Notes under the pieces: model-generated
Told to the model about the DNA's origin: nothing
Databases searched by the model: none
The model's input: the letters and a program-made list of their open reading frames with translations, nothing else
Shown: positions 41,290-50,066 of the stretch, one piece after another
Layout of the letters: each line of letters begins with the position of its first letter
Numbering within the stretch: position 1 is the first letter of the stretch
Source of the DNA: Rhizobium sp. Q54
GTDB lineage: Bacteria > Pseudomonadota > Alphaproteobacteria > ATCC43930 > CGMCC-115725
NCBI GenBank assembly: GCA_945861155.1
Contig: CAMATN010000015.1
Coordinates: forward strand, 1 to 55,947
Direction of reading: 5' to 3'
DNA: 55,947 bases
Translations under genes and position numbers: made by a program

Positions 41290-42114
41290 ATGAGAGTGCA
41301 TGTCGTCAACGTCACGCGGCCGACCCCGGACATCGCAGGCAAGACGCTGGACCGCATTACCGACTTGGCGCGACAGGTCGAGGCGCGGGGCTTTACCGGC
41401 CTGTGGCTGACCGATTCGTTCGGACGCGGCCGGGCGACGCTCGACCCGATCGGGCTGATGAGCGTCATTGCCGCGGTGACCAAGCGCATCGAGATCGGCA
41501 CCTGTGTGCTGCAAGTGCCGGTGCGCCACCCGGTCGAACTGGCGCACCGCATCGGCGGGCTGCACGCGATCGCCGGCGAGCGCTTGCAGCTCGGGCTCGG
41601 CAGCGGCTCGACCCAGGCCGATTTCGATATCGTCGGGGAGGTTTATTCGCAGCGCTTCAAGACGCTGATGAGTTCGCTCGAAATCATGCGGCGGGCGTGG
41701 CGCGGCGAACCGGTGGACGGCGGCACGCTGACCCCGTGGCCCGGCACCGAGGGCGGCCCGGCGTTGATGCTCGGCGCCTGGCGCAACAAGCGCTGGATCG
41801 TCTATTCCGCCGAAGAATGCCAGGGCTGGATCGCCTCGGGCCTCTATTCGCAGCCGGAGGAGCTGGAAGCCGGCATGAAGATCTACCGCGACGCCGGCGG
41901 CAAGCGCGCCGTCCTGGCCAATGTCATCATCGACCTGAAGGGCAATGGCGCCGACATGCCGCTCGGCGGCCGGGCGACGGTCATGCTGACCGGCGGCGAA
42001 GCGGAAGCCCGCGACAAGCTGCGCCGGATTCGGGATGTCGGCTTCGACGACATGCTGTGCATGGCGACGCCGGAATCGCTCGACGATCTGGCGCGGCTGC
42101 GCGACGCGGTGTGA
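41290..42114 (+). CDS. Luciferase-like flavin-dependent monooxygenase, short form
   Basis: A 274-residue LLM-class enzyme. Visible: TDLARQVEARGFTGLWLTDS, KRIEIGTCVLQVPVRHPVEL, GERLQLGLGSGSTQADF and the barrel strand GGPALMLGAWRNKRWIV. It is shorter than the other copy at 28876 and lacks its C-terminal extension, so they represent different subgroups. FMN or F420 is expected. Proximity to the M20 hydrolase suggests use of an N-acyl compound, an inference from position only. Confidence 0.85.
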   Translation: MRVHVVNVTRPTPDIAGKTLDRITDLARQVEARGFTGLWLTDSFGRGRATLDPIGLMSVIAAVTKRIEIGTCVLQVPVRHPVELAHRIGGLHAIAGERLQLGLGSGSTQADFDIVGEVYSQRFKTLMSSLEIMRRAWRGEPVDGGTLTPWPGTEGGPALMLGAWRNKRWIVYSAEECQGWIASGLYSQPEELEAGMKIYRDAGGKRAVLANVIIDLKGNGADMPLGGRATVMLTGGEAEARDKLRRIRDVGFDDMLCMATPESLDDLARLRDAV

Positions 42115-42125
42115 CAAATCCTGCT

Positions 42126-42280
42126 GTCATCGCGAGCCCACGGGTCGGCGCTTCGCGCCGCCCGAGGACAGGCTCCGCGAAGCAATCTCGCGCCGAATTG
42201 GGCTCGGCCCGTCGAGATTGCGTCGTCGCGGAGCTCCTCGCAATGACAGCCAATGTATTGCAATGACAGCCAATGTATTA
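42126..42280. repeat. Intergenic palindromic element plus 20-bp tandem duplication
   Basis: The element opens with TGTCATCGCGAG and closes with CTCCTCGCAATGACAG, a widespread alphaproteobacterial interspersed repeat. At its right end a 20-bp unit beginning CAATGACAGCCAATGTATT is repeated head to tail (42241-42260 and 42261-42280). This lies just upstream of def and could affect its transcript start. Confidence 0.8.
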
Positions 42281-42315
42281 TTGACCACCGCCGAGCCCCG
42301 CCCTACCTAGGCCGC

Positions 42316-42840
42316 ATGGCTCTGTTACCGATCATCACCGCCCCCGATCCGCGGCTCAAGATCAAGGCGCGCTCGGTCCTGGAGGTCGACGCCAAGGTGC
42401 GCCGGCTGATGGACGACATGGTCGAGACGATGTACCAGGCGATCGGGGTCGGTTTGGCCGCGCCGCAGGTCGGCTCGGCGATGCGGGTCGTCGTCGTCGA
42501 TGTCGCGCGCGACGGCCAACCGCCGCAGCCGATGCGCATCGCCAACCCCGAGATTCTGTGGCGCTCCGAGGCGATGGTGTTGGCGAACGAGGGCTGTCTG
42601 TCATTGCCCGAACATTACGCCGATGTCGAGCGGCCGGCGGAGATACGGCTGCGCTATCTCGACCACGAGAACGAGATCCGCGAGATCGAGGCGAAGGGCA
42701 TGCTCGCCACCTGTCTGCAGCACGAAATCGACCATCTCGACGGGTTGCTGTTCGTCGACCACATTTCCACGCTGAAACGCGGCATCATCCTGCGCAAGCT
42801 CGCCAAGTTGAAACGCAGCCGCGTCCTCGCGCCGGTGTAG
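42316..42840 (+). CDS. def: Peptide deformylase
   Basis: The ATG at 42316 (MALLPIITAPDPRLKIKA) gives 174 residues. All three metal-site motifs are present: GVGLAAPQVG (44-53), EGCLSLPE (92-99, the cysteine ligand) and QHEIDHLDG (135-143, two histidine ligands and catalytic glutamate). It removes the formyl group from the initiating methionine of new proteins on the ribosome. An in-frame ATG further upstream was rejected as it falls in the repeat. Gene order def-fmt-truA is typical of alphaproteobacteria. Confidence 0.97.
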   Translation: MALLPIITAPDPRLKIKARSVLEVDAKVRRLMDDMVETMYQAIGVGLAAPQVGSAMRVVVVDVARDGQPPQPMRIANPEILWRSEAMVLANEGCLSLPEHYADVERPAEIRLRYLDHENEIREIEAKGMLATCLQHEIDHLDGLLFVDHISTLKRGIILRKLAKLKRSRVLAPV

Positions 42841-42856
42841 ATTGCGATGCCGTTTT

Positions 42857-42980
42857 ACCCCCACCCCAACCCTCCCCCGCTTGCGGGGGAGGGGGACCAG
42901 TGCGGCGCCCCGCTCAATAACCCTCCCCTGCTAGCGGGGGAGGGAGGGGCCCGCGCCGCAGGCGTGGGAGGGTGGGGGTT
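42857..42980. repeat. CCCCAACCCTCCCCC-type palindromic element
   Basis: Same family as 14638-14725. The left hairpin is CCCTCCCCCGCTTGCGGGGG and a second, related one (CCCTCCCCTGCTAGCGGGGG) follows, then a G-rich tail (GTGGGAGGGTGGGGGTT). It sits between def and fmt, so the two genes may be separately expressed or the hairpin may regulate read-through. Confidence 0.9.
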
Positions 42981-42998
42981 GCGGCGGTGGCCAGCACG

Positions 42999-43946
42999 AT
43001 GACCCCACCGCTCGACCTCATCTTCATGGGCACCCCCGAATTTGCCGCGACGATCCTCGCCGGGCTGGTCGAGGCCGGCCATCGCGTTGCCGCGGTCTAT
43101 ACCCAGCCGCCGCGGCCGGCCGGCCGGGGCCATCGGCTGCTTCCCTCGCCGGTGCAGGCGCTGGCCGAGCACCACGGGCTGAGCGTGCGCTGCCCGGCGA
43201 GTTTGCGCGATCCCGCAACCCAGGCCGAATTCGCCGCGATCCCCGCCGATATGGCGGTCGTCGCCGCGTATGGGCTGATCCTGCCGGCGCCGATCCTCAG
43301 AGCGCCGCGGCTTGGCTGTCTCAACGTCCATGCCTCGCTATTGCCGCGCTGGCGCGGCGCGGCCCCGATCCAGCGCGCGCTGCTGGCCGGCGATTCCCAG
43401 ACCGGCATCACGATCATGCAGATGGACGAGGGGCTCGATACCGGGCCGATCCTGCTGCAACAGGCGATGCCGATCGGGCCGAAGACGACATCGGGTGAAT
43501 TGTCTGAGGAGCTTGCCGAACTCGGCATCCGGCTGATGCTCGACGCGCTCGACGGGGTCGCGCGCGGCGCGCTGGCGGCGCGGCCGCAGCCGGCCGAGGG
43601 GGCCAGTTACGCGGCCAAATTGCGCCGCGAGGAGGCATGGCTCGATTGGCGTCTCCCGGCGGCGGCGCTGGAGCGCCAGGTGCGCGCCTTCGATCCGTGG
43701 CCCGGCGCCTATTTCTCGGGCCGCGGCGAACGCATCCGCGTATTGGCTGCCGAGGCCGATCCGGAGGTGGCTGCGGCGGCGCCCGGCACCGTGCTCGACG
43801 AGCGCCTCGGCATCGCCTGCGGCACGGGTGTGCTGCGCCCGTTACGGCTCCAGCGGGCGGGACGCGGTGCCCTCGACACGCCGGCGTTTTTACGCGGCTT
43901 CGCGCTGCCGCCCGGGACCGAGTTGCCGTGCCCCGCTATCGGCTGA
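42999..43946 (+). CDS. fmt: Methionyl-tRNA formyltransferase
   Basis: The ATG at 42999 ([18 protein letters not shown]) gives 315 residues, the usual size. The formyl-transferase core has [14 protein letters not shown], the active-site [20 protein letters not shown] and [20 protein letters not shown]. The C-terminal OB-type tRNA domain follows ([20 protein letters not shown]). It uses 10-formyl-tetrahydrofolate to formylate initiator methionyl-tRNA, the substrate for the partner deformylase. truA begins before its stop, in an overlap of 19 bases, so translation is coupled. Confidence 0.97.
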   Translation: MTPPLDLIFMGTPEFAATILAGLVEAGHRVAAVYTQPPRPAGRGHRLLPSPVQALAEHHGLSVRCPASLRDPATQAEFAAIPADMAVVAAYGLILPAPILRAPRLGCLNVHASLLPRWRGAAPIQRALLAGDSQTGITIMQMDEGLDTGPILLQQAMPIGPKTTSGELSEELAELGIRLMLDALDGVARGALAARPQPAEGASYAAKLRREEAWLDWRLPAAALERQVRAFDPWPGAYFSGRGERIRVLAAEADPEVAAAAPGTVLDERLGIACGTGVLRPLRLQRAGRGALDTPAFLRGFALPPGTELPCPAIG

Positions 43947-44692
43947 CGATCGAATATTGCGGAACCGGGTTGGTCGGCTGGCAGCGCCAGGCGAACGGCC
44001 TCTCGGTGCAGGAGGCGCTCGAAACCGCGTTGCACCGCTTCTGCGGCGACACGGTCCGGGTGTTCGGCGCCGGGCGCACCGATGCCGGGGTCCACGCGCT
44101 GGCCCAAATCGCGCATGTCGACCTCGCCCGCGAGGCCGCGCCCGATACGATCCGCAACGCGGTCAACCACCATCTGCGGCCGCATGCGATCAGCGTCCTC
44201 GCGGTCGAGCCGGTCGCGGCGGATTTCGATGCCAGGCTGTCGGCGATCGGGCGCCATTATCTCTACCGCATCCTGTGCCGGCGGGCGCCGCCCGCGCTCG
44301 AACGTGGCCGGGTGTGGCATATCGCGCCGCCGCTCGACCTCGCGGCGATGCGAGACGGCGCCAGGCACTTGGTCGGCCATCACGATTTCACGACATTTCG
44401 CGATTCGCTGTGCCAGGCGAAATCGCCGGTCAAGACGCTCGACGCGCTCGATCTCGCGCGGGTCGGCGAGGAGATCCACATCGCGGCGCGGGCGCGCTCG
44501 TTCCTGCACCATCAGGTGCGCAACATGGTCGGCACGCTGAAGCTGGTCGGGCTCGGGCGCTGGAAGCCCGACGATGTCGCCCGCGCGCTCGCCGCCCGCG
44601 ACCGCCGCGCCGGCGGCCCGACCGCGCCAGCCGACGGGCTCGCGCTGATCGCGGTTCGCTACGAGCTTATCGCGACGGACGGAACGCCCTAG
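43928..44692 (+). CDS. truA: tRNA pseudouridine synthase A
   Basis: The GTG start overlaps the fmt end by 19 bases. The 254-residue product has the standard motif [20 protein letters not shown] at the N-terminus, and the catalytic aspartate is D52 in [31 protein letters not shown] and [20 protein letters not shown] match the C-terminal region. It makes pseudouridine at positions 38-40 of tRNA anticodon stems. In many alphaproteobacteria dapE follows, but here a convergent MaoC gene follows instead. Confidence 0.96.
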   Translation: MPRYRLTIEYCGTGLVGWQRQANGLSVQEALETALHRFCGDTVRVFGAGRTDAGVHALAQIAHVDLAREAAPDTIRNAVNHHLRPHAISVLAVEPVAADFDARLSAIGRHYLYRILCRRAPPALERGRVWHIAPPLDLAAMRDGARHLVGHHDFTTFRDSLCQAKSPVKTLDALDLARVGEEIHIAARARSFLHHQVRNMVGTLKLVGLGRWKPDDVARALAARDRRAGGPTAPADGLALIAVRYELIATDGTP

Positions 44693-44716
44693 ATTAGCGT
44701 GGGTATCGGCCGGGCG

Positions 44717-45163
44717 TCACCCCGGCTCGGGGCGGATGTCGACGAACAAGGTCGGGGCGAAGGTTTGGACGGTGTCGTCGTGCTGGTTGCGCGTCGTTAT
44801 CCGTATCTTGACGAGCCCCTGCCCGGGCCGGGAGCGCGATTGTCGCGTTTCGAGGATCTCGATCTCGACGCGCAGCGCATCGCCAGGCCGCACCGGCTTG
44901 AGCCAGCTTAGTTCGCCGCCGACCCCGACAATCCCGCCGGCCGGACGGAAATCGCTGGAGAGGCAGAGCCGCATCGTCAACGCCGCGGTGTGCCAGCCGC
45001 TGGCCGCCAGCCCGCCAAAGATCGTGCCGCGCGCCGCTGCGTCGTCGAGATGAAACGGCTGCGGGTCGAACTGGGCGGCAAAGGCGATGATCGCATCGGC
45101 CTCGATCCTGATTTCAGCCGAATGGAATTTCTGCCCGGCCGCGAGATCCTCGAAATAGAGCAT
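44717..45163 (-). CDS. MaoC-like acyl dehydratase
   Basis: The ATG at 45163 with GAGG before it is chosen over one five codons upstream, giving 148 residues. A hot-dog fold hydratase motif is seen: MLYFEDLAAGQKFHSAEIRI at the start, IIAFAAQFDPQPFHLDDAAA (catalytic Asp-His pair) and GWHTAALTMRLCLSSDFRPA. It should hydrate an enoyl-CoA to a 3-hydroxyacyl-CoA. Near-zero spacing with the MFS gene shows an operon. Substrate unknown. Confidence 0.85.
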   Translation of the reverse strand: MLYFEDLAAGQKFHSAEIRIEADAIIAFAAQFDPQPFHLDDAAARGTIFGGLAASGWHTAALTMRLCLSSDFRPAGGIVGVGGELSWLKPVRPGDALRVEIEILETRQSRSRPGQGLVKIRITTRNQHDDTVQTFAPTLFVDIRPEPG

Positions 45164-45193
45164 TGGTCGCCTCGGCATTCCGGTTGAGGGGCG

Positions 45194-46534
45194 TCACGTC
45201 GCGCGGGCCGGCTCCACTGCCGGCTCCACTGGCGGGACCGTTGGTCCGCGCGGGCGGGCGGCGAGCACGAGCAGCGCGGCGACCAGGCAAGCAGCGCCCG
45301 CGATATAGAAGGCCGGAAGATAGGTGCCGGCAAGCGTGCGCGACAGGCCGGCGCCATAGGCCGCGGCGGCGGCGCCGATCTGGTGCCCGGCGAACACCCA
45401 GCCGAACACGATGCCGGCGCGCTCCCGGCCGAAATGAGCGGCGGCGATCCTGATCGTCGGCGGCACGGTGGCGATCCAGTCCAGGCCATAGAACACCGCG
45501 AACAGCGACAACCCATAGATCGTGAAGGTCGATGAGGGCAAATAGAGCAGCGACAGCCCGCGCAAGGCATAATACCAGAACAGCAATTTGCGCGCGTCGT
45601 AGCGGTCGGACAGCCAGCCCGAGCCGATCGTGCCAACGACGTCGAACAGCCCCATCAGCGCCAGGACCGACGCCGCTGCCACCGGCGCCATCCCGTAATC
45701 GGCGCACAGCGGGATGAAATGGGTCTGGATCAGACCGCTGGTCGAAAACCCGCAGATGAAGAACGTGGCGAACAGGATCCAGAAGACCGGGTGCGCGCTG
45801 GCCTCGACCAGAACCGCGAAGGCGCGCGCGATAGCGGCGACCGGCAGCACCCCGCCCGATGACACGGCGATCGGCGCCGGAACCGGGCCCCCGACCGGCT
45901 TGGGCTCGCCATAGAGGCCGAGCCCCAATTCGGACGGGCGGTCGCGCAGGAACAGCGCCACCAGCAGCGCGACAAGGACGAGAGCCGCGACCGGCGGCGC
46001 CAATGCCCAGCGCCAGCCCCAATCCTCGGCGAGCGCGGCGGCGAGCGGCAGGAACACCAGCTGACCGGTCGCCGTGCTGGCGGTCAGCACGCCGAGCACC
46101 AGACCGCGCCGGACCGCGAACCAGCGATTGGCGACGACCGCCGACAGCACAATCGCGGTCATCCCGGTGCCGGTGCCGACCGCGACTCCCCAGGTCAGGA
46201 TCAGCTGCCACACCCGGTCCATCGCCAGCGCCCCAACGAGGCCCGTGACGATCAGCGCGACCGCCATCAGCACGATGCGGCGCAGGCCATAGCGTTCCAT
46301 CAGCGCCGCCGCGAACGGCGCCATCAGCCCGAACAATAAAAGCCGCAGCGCGAGCGCGCTCGATATCTCGGCGGTGTCCCAGCCGAATTCGCGGCTGAGC
46401 GGGAGGATCAGCGCACCCGGAATGCCGACCGCACCGGCCGTCGTCAGCGCCGTGATAAAGGTGACCGCCGCGATGACCCACGCGTAATGAATGCCGCGAC
46501 GGTCGAGAAAGACGGCAAGGCGTTGCGCTATCAC
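45194..46534 (-). CDS. MFS transporter
   Basis: The GTG start at 46534 follows GAGAGGGCC and gives 446 residues. Twelve transmembrane helices are predicted, with HYAWVIAAVTFITALTTAGA first. The loop-2/3-like motif ERYGLRRIVLMA and its second-half repeat SDRYDARKLLFWY are both visible. The closest general group is the oxalate:formate-antiporter/monocarboxylate-like MFS type. It likely imports an organic acid that the MaoC-like enzyme then processes. A MarR gene is divergent from it, with an AT-rich operator region between. Confidence 0.88.
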   Translation of the reverse strand: MIAQRLAVFLDRRGIHYAWVIAAVTFITALTTAGAVGIPGALILPLSREFGWDTAEISSALALRLLLFGLMAPFAAALMERYGLRRIVLMAVALIVTGLVGALAMDRVWQLILTWGVAVGTGTGMTAIVLSAVVANRWFAVRRGLVLGVLTASTATGQLVFLPLAAALAEDWGWRWALAPPVAALVLVALLVALFLRDRPSELGLGLYGEPKPVGGPVPAPIAVSSGGVLPVAAIARAFAVLVEASAHPVFWILFATFFICGFSTSGLIQTHFIPLCADYGMAPVAAASVLALMGLFDVVGTIGSGWLSDRYDARKLLFWYYALRGLSLLYLPSSTFTIYGLSLFAVFYGLDWIATVPPTIRIAAAHFGRERAGIVFGWVFAGHQIGAAAAAYGAGLSRTLAGTYLPAFYIAGAACLVAALLVLAARPRGPTVPPVEPAVEPARAT

Positions 46535-46623
46535 GTAGGCCCTCTCCGTATAACCCGCATATGCACCTTTATATAACGGGTATATACACTGGTTTTGCGA
46601 GACCTTATTTTCCGGAGTCCGCG
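46535..46623. promoter_or_regulatory. Divergent MarR/MFS control region
   Basis: This 89-base gap is far more AT-rich than the surroundings. TATATAACGGGTATATA (about 46570-46587) is an imperfect palindrome with TATATA arms, and a related CGTATAACCCGCATATG lies at about 46545-46561, partly inverted. The two sites would cover both divergent promoters, so the MarR protein could repress itself and the transporter operon. Confidence 0.6.
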
Positions 46624-47085
46624 ATGAGCGCGAACGGGAAGACCGGCCATCAGGCCAGAGCCCAAGACTGCAACTGCCTGGCCATTCGCCAGGCGGCCCG
46701 TCACGTCAGTCAGTTTTATGACCAGCTCTTCGCGCCGGTGGGATTACGCGCGACCCAGTTCGCGATTCTGAGCCGGCTGCGGCATAATGGCCCGATGACG
46801 ATCAACGCGCTGGCCGCCGCGCTGGTCATGGACCGCACCACGTTAGGTCGAAACATCCTCCCGTTGCAGCGCGACGGGATGATTGAGATCGTGGCCTCCC
46901 CGGGCGACCGGCGTCGCCGCGAATTGGGCCTCACCGATGCCGGGCTGGCAAGGCACCGCGACGGCGTCGAGCGCTGGGCGGTTGCCCAGCAGCGCTTCGA
47001 CGCGGTGTTCGGTAGCGAGCGGGCGAAAACCTTGCGCCTGCTGCTTCAGGAAGTCGTCGCCAGCGATTTTGGCGAGGGCGGGTAG
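46624..47085 (+). CDS. MarR-family regulator with N-terminal Cys pair
   Basis: An ATG with GGAG seven bases upstream yields 153 residues. The winged helix is about 45-110: VGLRATQFAILSRLRHNGPM, then TLGRNILPLQRDGMIEIVAS and DRRRRELGLTDAGLARH. Two cysteines lie in the start region (C16 and C18 in QDCNCLAIRQAARHV), a CxC that could bind a metal or sense oxidation. It is divergent from the MFS-MaoC operon and likely represses it. The signal is not known. Confidence 0.85.
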   Translation: MSANGKTGHQARAQDCNCLAIRQAARHVSQFYDQLFAPVGLRATQFAILSRLRHNGPMTINALAAALVMDRTTLGRNILPLQRDGMIEIVASPGDRRRRELGLTDAGLARHRDGVERWAVAQQRFDAVFGSERAKTLRLLLQEVVASDFGEGG

Positions 47086-47098
47086 CGCGGCCGTAAAT

Positions 47099-47890
47099 CT
47101 ATTTGCCGCCGCCGGCCTCGCGCAGTGCCGCCAGATAGGCGCGCACCCGTGTCGCGTTGACCCCGAAATCGCTGCGCCCGAAGCGCGACATCGAGCGTAC
47201 ATCGATCCGGCTGCCGGTGCCGCCCGCCGCGATGCGGATTGCGATGTCATCGGTAAAGCCGAACCACCTGCTGCGCTCGCTGGCCTCGATGCGACCGGCG
47301 TCGACATCACTGGCGACGATGATCCACCCCATGTGCCGGGCGGCGTCATGGGCTCGCACGAACGCCTTGCGCGGGTCGAGTTCGAGCGTCAGTGGGGCGA
47401 TGTCGGGATAGGCTCGCCGCTGCTGCTCGCTGGTTTTGGCGCCGCCATAGACGGCCGGATTGCCGCCCTCGGCGGCGCGCAGCGGCAGCACCGCGTGGAA
47501 TTGCGGTGGGTCCTGCAGATCGGTCGTGATGTCGTTGATCGGCGGAAAAATGCCGCGCATCGAATCGTAATGCCACGGCACATAAGCGATAGCCGCGCCG
47601 ACGACAAAGGCGACGATCGCGGTCGTGACGTTGCGTCGCGAATTGCGGCGCAGCCCGAATACGAGCGCGAGCACGGCGGCCGTCATCGCCGCCAGCCCGC
47701 AATAGGCGGCCCACGGCATCAACGTGCGGAGGCCGACGCTGTAATGCCACAACCCCGCGCGCCACCCGAGCGGACCGGCGGCGAGCAGCAACGCCGCCGC
47801 GATCGCCAGCAGCAGGGCGAGCAGCGACAGCGCGCGCGCCAGCTTGCGCCGTGTTCCGATCGCGCCGGTCGGCGTCGTCGTGATTGTCAT
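47099..47890 (-). CDS. DUF1499-like membrane protein
   Basis: With the ATG at 47890 (MTITTTPTGAIGTRRKL) the protein has 263 residues. Four hydrophobic segments lie in the first 110 residues (RALSLLALLLAIAAALLLAA, LMPWAAYCGLAAMTAAVLAL and NVTTAIVAFVVGAAIAYVPW). The rest is soluble: FPPINDITTDLQDPPQFHAV, AFVRAHDAARHMGWIIVASD and RIDVRSMSRFGRSDFGVNAT, which match DUF1499. It is convergent with the MarR gene by 13 bases. No function is known for this family. Confidence 0.8.
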   Translation of the reverse strand: MTITTTPTGAIGTRRKLARALSLLALLLAIAAALLLAAGPLGWRAGLWHYSVGLRTLMPWAAYCGLAAMTAAVLALVFGLRRNSRRNVTTAIVAFVVGAAIAYVPWHYDSMRGIFPPINDITTDLQDPPQFHAVLPLRAAEGGNPAVYGGAKTSEQQRRAYPDIAPLTLELDPRKAFVRAHDAARHMGWIIVASDVDAGRIEASERSRWFGFTDDIAIRIAAGGTGSRIDVRSMSRFGRSDFGVNATRVRAYLAALREAGGGK

Positions 47891-48105
47891 CGTTGCCTCC
47901 GAAGCCACATTGCGGGGTGGCCGTTGCATCATCTTGCCACGTATATCGCGGCCGGCAAGCGATGCCGGTAAGGTGGCGCCGATAGCGAGATCGGCTGACG
48001 GGAGCGGTGCATTATGGGGGTGACGAGGGGAAGCTGCCGTAGGAGGAGGCGGTCTACGGGCGCGCTGCCGAGCCGCGCCAGCGACGGCAGCGTCGGAGCT
48101 TCGGC

Positions 48106-48640
48106 ATGAAGGCGCCATCGCTCCCGGTCGGCTGGCCGGAGGGCCGCAGCCTGGCGGTCGCGGTCAATGTCATGCTCGAAGGCTGGACCGACGATTCGGC
48201 GCCCGGCATCGGGCCGATGGGCAACCCGCTCAAACCCGGGGTGCTCGACCTGCAGGCGCGCTCCTCGCCGGCGCCGGGTTTGGCTGGCACGCCGATTTCT
48301 TCGATACCGATCTGCCTTATCGCGTCGCGACCGTAGCGGGGCCGATCCTCGCGATGCCGTTCACGATGGAAGTCAACGACATGCCGCTTTATGTCCGCTA
48401 CGGCGCCGAGCCGGCGGCCTATTCGCGGGTGTTCGAGCGCATTGCCGCCAATTGGCGGGTGATTGGCGATCGGCCCGGAATTATCGACCTGACCGTGCAC
48501 GCCCATGTCTTTGGCCGACCCTACGGTCTGGTCGAGCTGCGAGCCGCGATCGACATCGCGCGGCGCCATCCCTGGGCCTGGCTGACCGACCATGCGCATC
48601 TCGCCGAGATCTGGAACGTGGCGTCGTCGGATGGATTGAG
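48106..48640 (+). pseudogene. Disrupted polysaccharide deacetylase
   Basis: The start (GWPEGRSLAVAVNVMLEGWT, GIGPMGNPLKPGVLD) and the end (FGWHADFFDTDLPYRVATVA, PFTMEVNDMPLYVRYG, DLTVHAHVFGRPYGLVELRA, LTDHAHLAEIWN) of a polysaccharide deacetylase are both readable, but in different frames joined near 48270. About a hundred central residues, including a metal-binding His pair region, are absent. A deletion therefore destroyed the gene. The 3' end runs into a short repeat (ATGGATTGAGCGGAGCGAAA), which may have caused the rearrangement. The family normally deacetylates or hydrolyses cyclic amides and chitooligomers. Confidence 0.8.
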
Positions 48641-48689
48641 CGGAGCGAAACCCATCTTTCGCGGCCCAGAGTGGCGGGTGTCGCCCACC

Positions 48690-49643
48690 CTACGGGTTAA
48701 GCCCGGCCTTCAGCGCGGCGGCGCAGTCGGCGATCGCGCGGCGCGCCGTGCCGATCAATCGGCCGTAGCGGATGAAGCCGTGGTTGATGCCCTGGTAGAC
48801 CGTCAGGTCGCAGGGGACGCCGGCCGCCTTCAGCTTGGCGAGGAGATTGTTGCTGTCGTCCGTGAGCGGGTCGAGGCTGCCGACGATCAGGTGAGCCGGG
48901 GCGACCCCCGTCAGATCGCCGAGGGCCGGAGCGGCGCGCCAGTCGTTCTTTTGTTCCGGCTTGTCGAGATAGGTTTCCCAAATCCAGCGCATCTGGGTCT
49001 GCGACAGCCCGGCGCCCTGGCCGAAACGCCGCCAGGACGGGCTCTCGCTATCGGTCGAGAAGCAGCCGTACAGCAGGAGCTGGAAGCGCAGCGCCTTCTC
49101 GCCGGCATCGCGCATCGCCAGCGCCGCCGCCAGCGCCAGATTGGCCCCGGCCGAGTCGCCGCCGACGGCGAGCCGGGTCGGGTCGATGCCAAACCCGGCG
49201 CCCTCGCGCGCCGCGAGCCTGGTCATCGCCACCATCTCGTCGAAGGCGACCGGAAACTTTGCTTCGGGCGACAGCTGGTAATCGACCGACAGCGCCGCGA
49301 CGCCGCTTTGGCGCACGAGATCGCGCAGGAAATGGTCCCAGCTCGGCACGCTGCCCTGCATAAAGCCGCCGCCATGCGCATAGACCAATAGCGGCGCGCC
49401 CTCGATGCCATCCGGCAGATAGAGCCGGCACGGCACCTGGCCATGCGGCCCGGGCAGCGACAGGTCGCGCTCGCGCTGAAGCGGCGCCGAGCCTTCCCCG
49501 AGAAAGGCGCCGATGCGCTCCTGCGCAGCGCGCACCTCCACGAGCGAGGCCTTGGTGCGGTCGGGCGCGACGAGCCCCTTCTGCTGCAGCAATTGTCCGG
49601 CGGCGACGAGTTCCGGGTCGATCCAGGGGGCGATATCGTTCAT
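48690..49643 (-). CDS. HSL-family alpha/beta hydrolase
   Basis: Starting at MNDIAPWIDPELVAAG (ATG at 49643) gives 317 residues. Catalytic set: HGGG (90-93), S164 in GGDSAG, D258 in GSLDPL and H288 in GINHGF. These are the hormone-sensitive-lipase family signatures, so an ester of a small acid is the likely substrate. It is less than 50 bases from the remains of the deacetylase gene, on the opposite strand. Unlike the 36321 gene it has no Gly tail. Substrate unknown. Confidence 0.88.
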   Translation of the reverse strand: MNDIAPWIDPELVAAGQLLQQKGLVAPDRTKASLVEVRAAQERIGAFLGEGSAPLQRERDLSLPGPHGQVPCRLYLPDGIEGAPLLVYAHGGGFMQGSVPSWDHFLRDLVRQSGVAALSVDYQLSPEAKFPVAFDEMVAMTRLAAREGAGFGIDPTRLAVGGDSAGANLALAAALAMRDAGEKALRFQLLLYGCFSTDSESPSWRRFGQGAGLSQTQMRWIWETYLDKPEQKNDWRAAPALGDLTGVAPAHLIVGSLDPLTDDSNNLLAKLKAAGVPCDLTVYQGINHGFIRYGRLIGTARRAIADCAAALKAGLNP

Positions 49644-49748
49644 AGCGGTTTCTCCGAGCGCAATTCCAATGCTGATTTTCCGCCAAAGCCGATCCCTCCG
49701 CAACAGCGGGGTTGTGGGCATAAGACAATATGCATTACATAATGTGTC

Positions 49749-50066
49749 ATGACTGAACCTGTGCGCCCCGGCATGCCTCGAACCGCGACCGATCCCAAGG
49801 CCGATACGCTAACATTTCGGATTCCTCCGGCGCTAAAGGCGGACCTCGCCGCGATCGCCGAAACCGAGGCGAAGCCGATCGGGGCGTTGCTGCGCGAACT
49901 GGTCCATGAGCGCGTCGCGCGGGAGCAACGCCGTAGGTTCGAGGCCGAGGCACGACGGCAATCGCTCGAAGCGTCTGCCGTGGCGCGGGACCCGAAGAGC
50001 GACGAGGCCGCGGTGATGCGGGAGTTGGACGCCGAGCTTAACGAATTTGGCGACGAATGGAGATAA
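49749..50066 (+). CDS. Antitoxin of a MazEF-like pair (ribbon-helix-helix)
   Basis: The 105-residue protein has a ribbon-helix-helix-like DNA-binding head (DTLTFRIPPALKADLAAIAE, TEAKPIGALLRELVHERVAR) and a long polar C-terminal tail (residues about 60-105) that should wrap the toxin. It overlaps the toxin gene by ten bases, so synthesis is coupled. The AT-rich stretch before it (about 49725-49748, CATTACATAATGTGTCATG) holds a dyad that is a candidate operator. It is a stand-alone module in a repeat-rich neighbourhood. Confidence 0.8.
   Translation: MTEPVRPGMPRTATDPKADTLTFRIPPALKADLAAIAETEAKPIGALLRELVHERVAREQRRRFEAEARRQSLEASAVARDPKSDEAAVMRELDAELNEFGDEWR

Noticed and set aside
42241-42280. CRISPR-like direct repeat
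   Set aside because: Only two copies of a 20-bp unit without spacers occur, so it is a simple tandem duplication.
43637-43927. N-terminal extension of truA
   Set aside because: The upstream frame is antisense-like shadow of fmt. Family length and the GTG at 43928 fit the known N-terminus.
48354-49391. Open frame of 345 codons including the deacetylase end
   Set aside because: Only the first about 95 codons are deacetylase. The rest is antisense to the esterase gene 48690-49643.
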